A stretch of DNA of 64,000 nt, from positions 682,001 to 746,000 of the forward strand of contig CAVXOW010000007.1 in assembly GCA_963763485.1 (NCBI GenBank). The letters are read 5' to 3'. Shown here piece after piece: positions 46,200 through 55,927 of this stretch. Under the pieces are notes generated by a model. The model had not been told where the DNA came from, did no database searches, and saw only the letters and a list, made by a program, of their open reading frames with translations. The DNA comes from CAWCKS01 sp963763485 (lineage in GTDB: Bacteria > Pseudomonadota > Alphaproteobacteria > Rhizobiales > Xanthobacteraceae). Numbering within the stretch: the first letter of the stretch is position 1; every line of letters starts with the position of its first letter. A program made the position numbers and the translations under genes.

Positions 46200-47163
46200 G
46201 ATGATGGCAACGGACGAAGCCGTTCCCCGCGAGCGCCGTCACCGCGGGCTCGGTCGTCGTGCACAGTTCGGTCGAGCGGTCGCAGCGCGGGTGAAAGCGG
46301 CAACCCGTCGGGAAGTCAGCGATCGAGGGAACCACGCCGGAGATTTCCTTCAATCTCTGCCGTCCGATCGCGGCGCGCGAGCCGAGCCGCGGCAGCGAGG
46401 CGACCAGCCCGCGCGTGTAGGGATGCGCCGGGGTCTTGAACACGTCGGCCGAGGCGCGCATCTCGACGAGCCGTCCCGCATACATTACGCCGACCGAACG
46501 GCAGATGCTCGCCACGAGGCCGAGATCGTGGCTGATCATCAGGATCGCGGTGCCGTTCGCGGCGCACAGGTCCTTCATCAGGTCGACGATCTCCGACTGC
46601 ACGGTGACGTCGAGCGCCGTGGTCGGCTCATCAGCGATCAAGAGATCGGGCGAGCAGGCGAGTGCGATCGCGATCATGACGCGCTGGCGCATGCCGCCGG
46701 ACAGCTGATGCGGATAGTCGCGCGCCCGCCGCTCCGGCGCGGGCACACGCACGCGCGCCAGGACCTCGACGGCGCGGCGTTCCGCGTCGCGCCAGCTACT
46801 GCCCTCATGCAGGATGAACATCTCGGCGATCTGCCGGCCCACCGGCAGCAGTGGGTTGAGCGCGGTCATCGGCTCCTGGAAGATCATCGCGAGCCTTTTT
46901 CCGCGCAGGCGGCGCATCTCATCGGCATCGAGATTGTCGACGCTGCGCCCGTCGAGCGTGATCGCGCCGCCGCCGATCGCGAGCGGCCGCTGCAACAGCC
47001 CCATGATGGCGAGCGCGGTGATGGACTTGCCGCAGCCGGATTCGCCGACCAGCCCAAAAGTCTCGCCGCGCGCAATCGCGAAGCTGACCTTGTCGACCGC
47101 CGCGTGCCGGCTTTCGCTCCCGACCAGATCGATCCGCAGATCCTCCACGCTGAGCAGCGTCAT
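46192..47163 (-). CDS. Dpp/Opp-type ABC transporter ATP-binding protein (first ATPase)
   Basis: A 323-residue ATPase starting MTLLSVEDLRIDLVGS at 47163. Walker A is GESGCGKS, the Q-loop MIFQEPMTALNPLLPVG, the signature LSGGMRQR, Walker B LLIADEPTTALD, and the C-terminal extension GCRFHPRCD. It should pair with the neighbouring ATPase as a heterodimer under the two permeases. Its start overlaps the permease stop (ATGA), and its stop overlaps the next gene's start by eight bases, showing tight translational coupling. Because of a frameshift in the upstream permease gene, the two reading frames appear joined in the raw sequence; the true start is the internal ATG. Confidence 0.93.
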   Translation of the reverse strand: MTLLSVEDLRIDLVGSESRHAAVDKVSFAIARGETFGLVGESGCGKSITALAIMGLLQRPLAIGGGAITLDGRSVDNLDADEMRRLRGKRLAMIFQEPMTALNPLLPVGRQIAEMFILHEGSSWRDAERRAVEVLARVRVPAPERRARDYPHQLSGGMRQRVMIAIALACSPDLLIADEPTTALDVTVQSEIVDLMKDLCAANGTAILMISHDLGLVASICRSVGVMYAGRLVEMRASADVFKTPAHPYTRGLVASLPRLGSRAAIGRQRLKEISGVVPSIADFPTGCRFHPRCDRSTELCTTTEPAVTALAGNGFVRCHHHG

Positions 47164-47973
47164 GGACGTCGGCTCCGCGACTGCGGATCGAGGATGTCGC
47201 GCAGCCCGTCGCCGAGCAAATTGAGGCCGAGCACGGTGAAGAAGATCGCAAGACCCGGAAACACCGAGAGCCACGGCGCGGTGGTGATCTCGTTGCGCGC
47301 CTCCGACAGCATGCTGCCCCAGCTCGGAAACGGCGGGCGGATGCCGAGCCCAAGGAACGACAGCGCAGCCTCGGCGAGGATCGTGCCGCCCATGCCGAGC
47401 GTTCCGATCACGATCAGCGGCCCGAGCATATTCGGGCAGCACCTGCGTCAGCATGATGCGGATATCGCCGTACCCCAGCACTTTCGCGGCCTGCACATAG
47501 CCTTGTGATCTCAGCGACAGCGCCGATGCGCGCGCCAGGCGACAGGTGAACGACCAGTTGGTCAGTCCGAGCGCGATCAGCAGCGAGGTGAGGCCGGGAC
47601 CCAGGATCGCCATGATGGCGAGCGCGAAAATCAGCGAGGGTATCGCGAGCAGCAGGTTGGTCAGGCCGGTGACGACATCGTCCCACCAGCCGCCCCAGTA
47701 TCCGGCGGAAAGACCCAGCGCCGTGCCGATGATGGTGTTGATGAGCTGCGCGAAGATGCCGACGGTCAGCGAGATGCGCGCGCCGTAGAGCACGCGCGAA
47801 TAGATGTCGCGTCCCTGCGCGTCGGTCCCGAACCAGAACTCGCGGCCGGGCGGTTCCTCCGCGACCATCAGGTTCGCGCCCATCACCGGGTCGGTGTGGG
47901 CGAGCCATGGCGCGAACACGCCGACGACGACCGCGGTCAGGAACAGCGCGCCGCCGATGGTCGAGGTTCGCAT
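47160..47973 (-). pseudogene. Dpp/Opp-type ABC transporter permease (DppC-like), one frameshift
   Basis: An inner-membrane permease of about 270 residues. From the ATG at 47973: STIGGALFLTAVVVGVFAPW (first helix), then GREFWFGTDAQGRDIYSRVL, the DppC/OppC N-terminal signature. The EAA-like coupling region is split: VQAAKVLGYGDIRIMLTQVL precedes the break near 47433 (CCCGAAT on the coding strand). The restored frame reads MLGPLIVIGTLGMGGTILAE and ends LLGDGLRDILDPQ. The span is one over 271 codons; removing one base gives the conserved LPN. Partner of the DppB-like permease 6 bp upstream. Confidence 0.92.
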
Positions 47974-47979
47974 GGAGCT

Positions 47980-48910
47980 TCATGTGTATTTGATGCGCGG
48001 ATCGATCATGGCGCAGGCGATATCGACCAGCATGTTGACGACCAGGAAGAACAGCACGATGAGCAGGATGCAGCCCTGCACCGCCGGAATATCGCGCGCA
48101 AACACGCTGTCGACCAGCAGCGAGCCGACGCCCGGCCACGAGAACAGTTTTTCGACCACCACCGCCTGGCCCATCAGCGCGCCGAACTGCAGGCCGAGCG
48201 TGGTCAGCACGATCACGGCGACGTTGCGCATGACGTGCCAGCGCACCACGCGCGTCTCGCTCATGCCCTTGGAGCGCGCGGTGCGCACGAAATCCGCGTT
48301 GATGACCTCCAGCGCCGCGGCGCGCGTGGTGCGGGCGAGCAGCGCAAGCGGCGAGACGCCGAGCGTGACGGCCGGCAGCACGAGGTACCACCAGCCGCCA
48401 TAGCCGAAGGTCGGAAACCACCCGAGCTTCAGCGCGAACAGGTACATCAAGAGCAGCCCGAACCAGAATTTCGGAATCGACAGCCCCGAGACCGCCGTGA
48501 CCATCGATGCCGCGTCGATGACGCCTCCGGGCCGCATCGCCGCGACGAAGCCCAGCGGCACGCCGATCACGATGGCGAAGCCCATCGATGCGAGAACGAG
48601 CTGCATCGTCGGCCACAGCCGCTTGCCGAGCAGTTGCGACACCGGCTCGCGCGCGCGGAACGAGACGCCGAGATCGAGCACGGCGAGCTTTTCGACGTAG
48701 GTCGCAAACCGCACGTAAAGGGGATCGTCGAGCCCGAGCTCCTTCCGCATCCGCTCGACCACCTCGGCGTCCATCGTGCTGCGGCCGTCGTCGCTCATTG
48801 CTGGTCGCGATCGATCCCGGGATCACGCTGAACAGCACGAACACCACCAGCGCGACCGCAGCGATGGTCGGCAGCGACTGCAGGGTGCGGCGGAACGCGA
48901 ACGCGAGCAT
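47980..48910 (-). pseudogene. Dpp/Opp-type ABC transporter permease (DppB-like), one frameshift
   Basis: An inner-membrane permease of about 309 residues. It begins at the ATG at 48910 with LAFAFRRTLQSLPTIAAVAL and VIPGSIAT, breaks near 48798 (an extra A in the coding strand), then continues with MSDDGRSTMDAEVVERMRKE and the DppB pattern (DLGVSFRAREPVSQLL, SGLSIPKFWFGLLLMYLFAL). The EAA loop is RTARSKGMSETRVVRWHVMR, and the chain ends ACAMIDPRIKYT. The span is one base over 310 codons. It is separated from the binding-protein gene by 212 bp carrying a large paired palindrome, which may set the relative expression of binding protein and permeases. Confidence 0.92.
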
Positions 48911-48951
48911 CAGGGCACAATGAGTTGAGGTTGAATCGCTGACGTCCTGTT

Positions 48952-49066
48952 CCCCTCCCCCTTGTGGGGAGGGGTTAGGGGTGGGGGTCGTAGTGAGAGT
49001 CGATGCGCTTCAATCAACTCGCAACCACCCCCCTCCCCCAACCCTCCCCCACAAGGGGGGAGGGAG
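48952..49066. repeat. paired inverted palindromic repeat inside the peptide transporter operon
   Basis: Left arm CCCCTCCCCCTTGTGGGG-AGGGG then TTAGGGGTGGGGG (48952-48988). Right arm, about 35 bp further, AACCACCCCCCTCCCCC then AACCCTCCCCCACAAGGGGG (49023-49064). The two arms are reverse complements of each other with few mismatches, and each has its own hairpin around CTTGTGGG. It lies between the binding-protein gene and the first permease gene. In the mRNA it could fold into a very stable structure. Confidence 0.75.
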
Positions 49067-49122
49067 CACGCTCTGCACAATCGCGCGCGCGGTCGCACTT
49101 GAACTCATCACACTCGATCAGC

Positions 49123-50711
49123 TCACTTTGCCGGCGATCGCTCGTCGACCCAGATGTATTCCGGATACTGGTGCGTCAGCTCGGTGGCGTTGGCCTGCAG
49201 CCCGTGGATCCACGGCTGATACGCCATCACCGCCTTGTTGTAGTTGAAGAACCACACCGGCGCCTCGTCGTAGAGAATGCCGTCGGCCTTGCGCAGCAGG
49301 GCGTTGCGCTCGCTCTCGTCGCTGGTCTGGCCGGCCTGGTCGATCAGCTTGTCGTAGTCGGCATTCTTGAAGCGATAGTAGTTGCAGGCGGTCATCGGCG
49401 TCTGCGAATGGAAGCACTTCATCGCCGCCAGCGCATCGGGCCCGGTTTGCGCCGACAGGATGTAGGCCTCGAATTCGCCCTTGTTGCGCAGGTCGATCAG
49501 CACGCTGGTCTCGACCTGCTTGACCTTCACCTTGATGCCGACCTTCGCCAGCATCGGGATGACGGCTTCGACGATCGGGAGGCCCCAGCTCTCGTTCTGG
49601 CTGGTGGTCCACTCGAACTCGAAGCCATCCTTGAAGCCGGCCTCGGCCAGCAGCGCCTTGGCCTTTTCGGGATCGTAAGGGTAGGCCTTGCGGTCCTTGT
49701 CGTAGGCGGGCGATGACAGCGGCAGCCAGCTCACCGCCCGGTAGGCCTTGTCCTTGACCAGCCGCTTGATGATGAGGTCGGTATCGATGGCGTAGTTGAT
49801 CGCCTGCCGCACCCGCTTGTCGGCGAACGGCTTCAAATCGAGGTTCATGCCCATGTGGCGCGTGAACAGCTCGGCGACCTCGATGATGTTGTCCTTCAGG
49901 TTCGGGTCGGCCTTGTAGGCGACGTATTGCGCCGGCCCCAGCACCGACAGGTCGATCTCCTTGTTGCGGAACGCGACATCGCGCGCCGCCGCTTCGTCCA
50001 TGATGTTGATGACCACCTTGTCGGCATAGGGCAGGCCGGGCTTGTAGAATTTGTCGAAGCGCTCGGCGACCAGCCGCGAACCCGGCACGTGCTCGACGAA
50101 CTTGAACGGCCCGAGCCCGATCGGGTGCTGCAGGAATTCCGGCTTGTCGGCTTCGCCGGCCGGATAGATCGCCGTGTTGCCGTTGTAGAAATAGAAGCCG
50201 GGGTCGACCTTGTCGGTCAGTGTCATCTCCAGCGTGAAGTCGTCGATCTTCTTCAGGCCCGCGATCGCCGTCGCCTGCCCCTTCTCGACATCGATCGCGC
50301 CCTTGATGATTCTTGCCCAGCGCGCGCCGGCAAACGCCCGCTTGCCGTCCATCAGCCGGGTATACGAATAGACGATGTCGTCCGCCGTCATCTTCTTGCC
50401 GTTGTGGAAGAAGGCGTCGTCGCGCAGCTTGAATGTCCAGGTCAGTCCGTCGCTCGAGGCGGTGACGGACTTTGCCAGTTCCAGCACCGGCTTGCCCTTC
50501 TCCGAAGTCGTAGATGTAGAGCGTGCGGTGCACCACGTGGCCGTAGATGTCGTCCTGGGCGCGAACCGTCGCCTGCATGTCCAGCGTCGAGATGTTCGTG
50601 CCGTAAGGCGCGGTCATCCGGATGGTGCCGCCCTTGCGCGGCTCCTGGGCGTTGGCGGATGCCGCCACCAGCAATGCGAGCGAAAACGGCGAGCACAAAG
50701 CGCTTCATCAT
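49123..50711 (-). pseudogene. ABC transporter substrate-binding protein, family 5 (DppA/OppA-like), two frameshifts
   Basis: A periplasmic solute receptor of about 528 residues. The start is at the ATG at 50711 (MMKRFVLAV); an extra T in the TTTT run at about 50695 splits the signal peptide, which resumes SLALLVAASANAQ. The mature part begins EPRKGGTIRMTAPYGTNIST. A second break near 50512 precedes LELAKSVTASSDGLTWTFKL. The long frame then carries the SBP family 5 features DAFFHNGKKMTADDIVYSY, GPFKFVEHVPGSRLVAERF and NEIDLSVL-like segments to VDERSPAK. The span is 2 modulo 3, fitting two insertions. It is the first gene of the importer operon. Ligand unknown. Confidence 0.92.
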
Positions 50712-51036
50712 GAAGACCCCCGACGGCCTGGCAGGCCTTTGCCTGAAGGTTCGGGCAAGGGTGTCGCAGGCATGAGCTGACCAAAGAGCGCGGCGTATTC
50801 AACCACTGACAGGTCACGCCGCGCAAGCGATCCGGTTGCGAGACGGTGTCCTAATTCGAATTCAGCCGCCATCCGATAACGGATTGGGTCTAGGCCCGCA
50901 GGTACATGTACGGGTTCGATGATAGGCAGCTTCGGTTCGTCGAGAACCGGCTCGGAAGGAAGTTAACGTCAACGCCGCTGGAAACGTAATACTGAAAGAA
51001 TCGCCGGGAAATGTGAGACTCGGCTATTAGCCTCAA
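50712..51036. other. intergenic region, divergent control region of transporter and DUF4238 gene
   Basis: A stretch of 325 bp without a gene. It becomes lower in GC toward 51036, contains the AATTCGAATT inverted repeat near 50853, and must hold the transporter operon promoter on the left. I see no clear -35/-10 pair or repeat element. Confidence 0.5.
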
Positions 51037-51903
51037 ATGCCGAAAGAACCGAAGCATCATTACATACCTTGCTTCTATCTTCAGCAGTGGGCTGACGAGA
51101 ACAGCCGCCTCATTGAATTTAGTCGGCAGGGGCCGCAAAAGATCGTCAAGGCGCGACCGACCTCTCCTACTGGAACAGGCTATGGCCGCGGTTTGTACGC
51201 GATCGACGATATCGACCCGAAGGTCGTCAACGCGATCGAAGATATGTTCTTGAAGCCGAGCGATGGAATGGCAGCGGAAGCGCTCCAGTGCTTGCTACGC
51301 GAAGAGCCGTTCAGTCATCCGGAACGGATGCGGCACGCTTGGACACGCTTCGTCCTGTCACTCCTCATTCGCTACCCGGAAGCGATTGCAGAAATGAAGA
51401 GGCAGCTTCTGCAAAACGTAGCACAGATATACGCGAAAACTCGCCAGCCACATGAGCTAGAGAGCTTCGAGCAGTACGAGGCAACGCTTGGGACCAACGA
51501 GCTGGCCCGCTTGCATGGCAAATTGATGATGGATCTTATGCTCAATTCAAGAATGGGTCGTCTCATCTTCGGCATGCATTGGGGTGTTGTAGCGTTCAGC
51601 GACTACGAGCACGAGTTTCTAACTTCGGATCGTTCCGTTGTCTCAAATCAGTTTCCGATCAGCGCTAACCACTTGTGTCTGCCTATCAGTCCGACAATGC
51701 TTTTCTTTGCGTGCGCAACTGAGAAGGGCCAGAGCGAGTTTCGGGGGCTTGATGCCGGATACGTCATGAAAATCACAAACGAACGTGTGGTTGGGCGCGC
51801 TCAAACATACGTTTGGGGAAGTGACAACTCGCAATTACGCTTCGTGGCAAACCGACTGGGAAAGACCGGGTTGCCAGCGGAGTACGGTATCGGTCGGCGT
51901 TAG
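51037..51903 (+). CDS. DUF4238 domain protein
   Basis: A 288-residue cytoplasmic protein with the DUF4238 pattern: an N-terminal HHYIPCFYLQQWADEN (the family's HYIPxFYLxxF start), an all-helical middle (about 75-170), and a central FLTSDRSVVSNQF (the family's T-S-D-x-P/S turn) followed by LCLPISPTMLFF. The function of the family is unknown; members are patchily distributed and often sit in variable regions. GC is visibly lower than in the flanking genes (about 53% in sampled lines against about 70% in the next gene), and rarer codons such as AGA, CTA and ATA appear. This suggests horizontal acquisition. It has no obvious Shine-Dalgarno and no mobile-element neighbour. Confidence 0.8.
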   Translation: MPKEPKHHYIPCFYLQQWADENSRLIEFSRQGPQKIVKARPTSPTGTGYGRGLYAIDDIDPKVVNAIEDMFLKPSDGMAAEALQCLLREEPFSHPERMRHAWTRFVLSLLIRYPEAIAEMKRQLLQNVAQIYAKTRQPHELESFEQYEATLGTNELARLHGKLMMDLMLNSRMGRLIFGMHWGVVAFSDYEHEFLTSDRSVVSNQFPISANHLCLPISPTMLFFACATEKGQSEFRGLDAGYVMKITNERVVGRAQTYVWGSDNSQLRFVANRLGKTGLPAEYGIGRR

Positions 51904-52008
51904 CGCTCCCGGTCGGCACGTTGCCCCGACAATGCCACATCTGGTGGAGACCCAACCGGCCTGCAATAATGAAGTATCCAATTTACCTATCAACACAGGC
52001 ATCACCTC

Positions 52009-53019
52009 ATGACTTGGCCCCAGACCAGCGGCGAATTCCGCCTCGGCGATTTCAAGGTGCAGTCCGGCGAGACCATTCGCGACGCGCGGCTGGTGTGGAA
52101 GAGCCACGGCCGGCTTTCGCCGGCGCGCGATAATGTCGTGCTGTATCCGTGCAGCTATGGCGCCAAGCATGAGGACCTGGAGTGGCTGATCGGGCCCGAT
52201 CGCATTCTCGATCCGACCCGCTGGTTCATCGTCATTCCCAACATGTTTTCCAACGGCGTCTCCTCCGGCGCGGCGGAGACACCGGATTATCCGAAGCTGG
52301 TGACGTCATGGGACAGCGTCCACGCGCAGCGGCGCCTGCTGTCCGAGCAGTTCGGCATCGAACGGCTGCATGCGGTGTACGGATTCTCGATGGGCGCCCA
52401 GCAGGCCTATCACTGGGCCGCGATCTTTCCCGACGCGGTGGAGCGCGCCATCGTCGTGTGCGGCAGCGCGCGCACTGCCGAGCACAACAAGGTCTTCCTG
52501 TCCGGGCTGCTGCGCACGCTGGAAGCAGCAGCAGAACACACAGGCGATGGCCGCTTCTCGAGCGAGCCGCTGGCGACGCTGCGCGCGATCGGCCACATCT
52601 ATGCCGGCTGGGCGATGAGCCAGGATTTTTATCGCGAGAGGTTGCACCTCACGGTTTCAGGCGCGCCTGATCTCGACACCTATCTGCGGACTGACTGGGA
52701 AGCATCCTTCGCGCGCCGCCGTGCCGCCAACTGCTATGCCCAACTCGTCACCTGGTATCACGGCGACATCAGCGCCAATTCGCTTTATGGCGGCAACCTC
52801 GAGTGCGCGCTGAAAGCGATCAAGGCGCGCGTGCTGCTGCTGCCGAGTGAAACGGACCTGTACTTTCGCGTCGCCGACAACGCGCTTGAACTTAAACATC
52901 TCGCCGAAGCCGAATTGCTGCCGATCCCCACCATCTGGGGCCATCGCGCCGGCAATCCCGTGTCGAGCCCGGCAGACGCGGCGTTTCTGAAGAAGGCTGT
53001 GCGGCGCTGGCTGGAGTAG
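52009..53019 (+). CDS. alpha/beta hydrolase of the homoserine O-acetyltransferase (MetX-like) family
   Basis: A 336-residue alpha/beta-fold protein. It shows the MetX-style N-terminus (FKVQSGETIRDARLVWKSHG), the nucleophile elbow VYGFSMGAQQAYHW (Ser near residue 126), Asp in LLPSETDLYFRV and His in PTIWGHRAGNP, completing the triad. MetX proper acetylates homoserine and has GGSxGG at the elbow; here it is GFSMGA, and the final His context also differs. An acyltransferase or a hydrolase with another substrate is therefore more likely than methionine synthesis. It stands alone, convergent with the EmrB gene. Intact. Confidence 0.85.
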   Translation: MTWPQTSGEFRLGDFKVQSGETIRDARLVWKSHGRLSPARDNVVLYPCSYGAKHEDLEWLIGPDRILDPTRWFIVIPNMFSNGVSSGAAETPDYPKLVTSWDSVHAQRRLLSEQFGIERLHAVYGFSMGAQQAYHWAAIFPDAVERAIVVCGSARTAEHNKVFLSGLLRTLEAAAEHTGDGRFSSEPLATLRAIGHIYAGWAMSQDFYRERLHLTVSGAPDLDTYLRTDWEASFARRRAANCYAQLVTWYHGDISANSLYGGNLECALKAIKARVLLLPSETDLYFRVADNALELKHLAEAELLPIPTIWGHRAGNPVSSPADAAFLKKAVRRWLE

Positions 53020-53116
53020 CGAACCGGTGCGACGCCGTCGTGCACCTTCTTTAAGTCCGGCCCGGCCACTGGACTGCGTTGCTGCCGGGCAATGACAATC
53101 CGCGGCGTCCCGCAGC

Positions 53117-54669
53117 TTACTCCACCGCGACCGCGGCTTCAGGCGCTTTGGTCGGCCCGCCCTTCCTCAACAGGAACACCAGCGGCATCGCCGCCAACGC
53201 CAGGATCATCAGCAGCTTGAAGTCGTTGACATAGGCAATGATCGCGCTTGGCCGTTGTACGAGATGGTCGAGCGCGGCGCGGCCGCTGGCCGTCCACGGG
53301 ACTCATCGCATGCAGCACCGGGGCCTTGTCGAACAGGCGATTATAGGCGGTGACGTGCTCGCTCAATGTGGCATGGTTCATCTGGCGTATTGCGGACGAG
53401 CAATGACGTCATGATCGAAATGCCGACGGCGGCCCCGGTATTGCGGGCGAGGTTGTACATCCCCGTTGCTTCTCCGCGATAGCGCGGTGCCATCGTGGCG
53501 AAGGTGACTGTCGACATCGGCACGAACAGGAAACCCAGTCCGCAGCCCTGAACAAATCCGACCAGGGCAACGGTCCCCTCGGAAACATCGGGGGTCCATC
53601 CGCTCATCGCATACATCGACCACGCCATGATGCTGAACCCGAACAATAGCAGGAAGCGAACGTCGACGCGGCCGATCAGGCTGCCGACCACGAACATGCA
53701 GATCATGGTGCCAAACCCTCGCGGGCCCATCACCAGACCCGCCGTGATAATGGGATAGCCCATCATTGTTTGCAGGTACGGCGTCATCAGCGCCATCGAT
53801 GCGAGATAGTTGATGCCGACGATGAACGCGAACGAGATACCGATCGCGTAGTTGGGATCGAGAAACAGCTTTGGTTCTATGAAGGGATTCTTGGTGGTGA
53901 AGATATGAACCAGAAAAATGTAGAGCGCCGATGCCGCGACGACCGCATAAGCGATGATCTCGAGCGACGAGAACCAGTCGAGCTGGCTGCCCCGGTCGAG
54001 AAACATCTGCAAGGCGCCGATGAAAACGCTAAGGGTGCCGAAGCCGAGCCAGTCGAGCTTCGTCGGCTGGCTGCTTTTGGTCTCGTACATGAAATAGGAA
54101 ATGCCGACGAAGGCCAGCGCGCCGAGCGGCAGGTTGATGTAAAAGATCCAGCGCCAGTTCAAATGATCGGTCAGCCAGCCGCCGACCACGGGCCCGAGCA
54201 CCGGTCCGACCATCACGGCGACGCCGAAAATGCCCATCGCCGTGCCACGCTCCTTGACCGAGAAAATGTCCAGCGACACCGCCATCGAGATCGGCACCAG
54301 CATCGCGCCGAACCCGCCCTGCAGCAATCGAAACACCACGAGCTGGGTCAAGGATTGCGCGGCGCCGCACAGCATCGAGGTGACGACGAAGCCCGCGACC
54401 GAGACCAGCAGGATGCGCTTGCGGCCGAACCGGCCGGTCAGGAAACCCGACGGCGGCGTCATGATCGCGGATGCGACGATGTAGGAGGTCAGCACCCAGC
54501 TGATCTGGTCGGCGCTCGCCGACACCGTGCCCTGCATGTAGGGCAGCGCGACGTTGGCGATGGTGGTGTCCAGCGCCTGCATGATGACGGCAAGGATCGT
54601 GCAGCCGGTGATCGCAATGCGATTGACCCCGGGCGGAACGACGCCTTCCTCGTAGACGGCGCCGGCCAA
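53117..54669 (-). pseudogene. DHA2-family MFS multidrug exporter (EmrB-like), two frameshifts
   Basis: A 14-helix drug/proton antiporter of about 516 residues. Seen: TILAVIMQALDTTIANVALP (helix 1, with the DHA2 LDxTIxNVALP motif), GFLTGRFGRKRILL (motif A), LLQGGFGAMLVPISMAV and GVAVMVGPVLGPVVGGWLT (motif C). It breaks near 53385 (ACGCCAG on the coding strand) and near 53291. The restored C-terminus reads MNHATLSEHVTAYNRLFD, then a last helix (NDFKLLMILALAAMPLVFLL) ending AAVAVE at 53117. The span is 2 modulo 3, fitting two insertions. The start is a TTG at 54669 with GGGAGAG upstream inside emrA. Third gene of the marR-emrA-emrB operon. Confidence 0.92.
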
Positions 54670-54670
54670 G

Positions 54671-55927
54671 TTACTCTCCCGACCGTCCGAACAGCCGCGC
54701 GATCGGCTCCGGCAGGCCGCGCGGATGGCCGGTCTCGACCGCGAGCTGGACGCTCATGCCGACGCGCAGCTGTGGCTTGCCGGGCTCATTCTCGATGCGC
54801 ACGCGCAGCGGAATCCGTTGCACCACCTTGACCCAGTTGCCGCTCGAATTCTCCGCCGGCAGCAGCGAGAAGCTCGAGGCTGACGCCGGCGAGATGCTTT
54901 CGACGGTGCCGGTCCACTGCACACCGGGATAGCTGTCGACCTCAACGATGACCTTCTGACCGGGCCGCACGTAGGTGAGCTCGGTCTCTTTCGGATTGGC
55001 CTGCACCCAGACGTGGTCGGTTGCGACCACCGCGATGGCACTGGTCGAGGCGGCGAGATATTGGCCGGGTTGCAGCGACGGCACCTTGGTCGCGATGCCC
55101 GGGATCGGCGCGCGCACGGTCGCGTGCTCGAGCTGGCGCGCGGCTTCGTCACGCGCGGCGAGTTGTTCCTTGTAGCGCGGGTAGCTTTCCACCGGCGCAT
55201 CGGGGTTGCCGTTCAGGCTCGCGGCGAGGCCGGCGAGCTGCTGGTTGAGCGAAGCGAGCTTCTGCTGCGCGACCTGCAGGTTGCGGCGTGCGTCGTCGAA
55301 CGCCGCCTGCGAAGCGAAGCTGTTGGCGGCGAGCTGCTGCTGGCGCTTGAAGGTCGTATCGTAGTAGGCGACGTCGGTTTGCGCCTGCTCGATCTGGGCC
55401 TGCATGTTGCGATAGTTGGCCTGCGCCGCCAGCAGCTCGTTCTTGACCGCGCCGAGCTGGGCGTTGGTCTTGTCGAGCGCAAGGCGGAACGCCCTGTCGT
55501 CGAGCTTGAACAGGATGTCGCCGACGTTGACCTTCTGGTTTTCCTTGACGTCGATCTCGCTGACGATGCCTGAGACGTCGGTCGACACGTTGACCATGTC
55601 GGCCTGCACATAGGCGTTCTCGGTCGACATCGTGCTGCCGCCGGTGACGTAGACGTAGGCGCCGACGATGAGCGCGATCGGCAACAGCGCGAACAGGTAG
55701 GCGCGCGGCGACGATGCGCGCTGCCGCGCGAGCGAGGCGATCTGCGAGGCGCGGCGCGCCACCCGCGGGCGCACACGGCCGCGTGCCTTCGGCAACTCGC
55801 GCGCGATCGGCTCGGCAGCGCCGGCATCGGCCTGAGGCGCGGTGTGCGCTTCGCCGAGGCGGCGGTTGAGCCTTCTAATGTTGTCGCCGAACTCGGCGTC
55901 GTCATTGGGGTCGGTGGAACTAGCCAT
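54671..55927 (-). CDS. emrA: EmrA-like membrane fusion protein (HlyD family)
   Basis: A 418-residue adaptor that joins the EmrB-type pump to an outer-membrane channel. It has a long Arg/Ala-rich cytoplasmic N-terminus (about 75 residues), one membrane helix (LFALLPIALIVGAYVYVTGG), a biotinyl-lipoyl half-domain (NAYVQADMVNVSTDVSGIVS then VKENQKVNVGD), a coiled-coil hairpin at about 150-240, the second lipoyl half (VRAPIPGIATKVPSLQPGQY), and a beta-barrel domain with VWVQANPKETELTYVRPGQK. It overlaps the MarR gene by eight bases and precedes EmrB by one base, so the three are co-translated. Usual family length apart from the longer N-terminal tail. Confidence 0.93.
   Translation of the reverse strand: MASSTDPNDDAEFGDNIRRLNRRLGEAHTAPQADAGAAEPIARELPKARGRVRPRVARRASQIASLARQRASSPRAYLFALLPIALIVGAYVYVTGGSTMSTENAYVQADMVNVSTDVSGIVSEIDVKENQKVNVGDILFKLDDRAFRLALDKTNAQLGAVKNELLAAQANYRNMQAQIEQAQTDVAYYDTTFKRQQQLAANSFASQAAFDDARRNLQVAQQKLASLNQQLAGLAASLNGNPDAPVESYPRYKEQLAARDEAARQLEHATVRAPIPGIATKVPSLQPGQYLAASTSAIAVVATDHVWVQANPKETELTYVRPGQKVIVEVDSYPGVQWTGTVESISPASASSFSLLPAENSSGNWVKVVQRIPLRVRIENEPGKPQLRVGMSVQLAVETGHPRGLPEPIARLFGRSGE

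Noticed and set aside
46192..47973. Apparent 593-residue permease-ATPase fusion protein
   Set aside because: The permease frameshift at about 47433 places it in frame with the downstream ATPase; repair gives separate genes with a normal ATGA overlap.
53040..53105. Possible degraded copy of the GTCAT/CCAGTA repeat between the MetX-like and EmrB genes
   Set aside because: Only scattered matches (CCGGCCC, GCCGGGCAATGAC); no intact hairpin pair could be shown by eye.
29234..53385. Programmed +1 frameshifting as a regulatory system
   Set aside because: The breaks lie in unrelated genes and contexts, with no shared slippery heptamer, stop codon or downstream stem. Consensus error explains them more simply.
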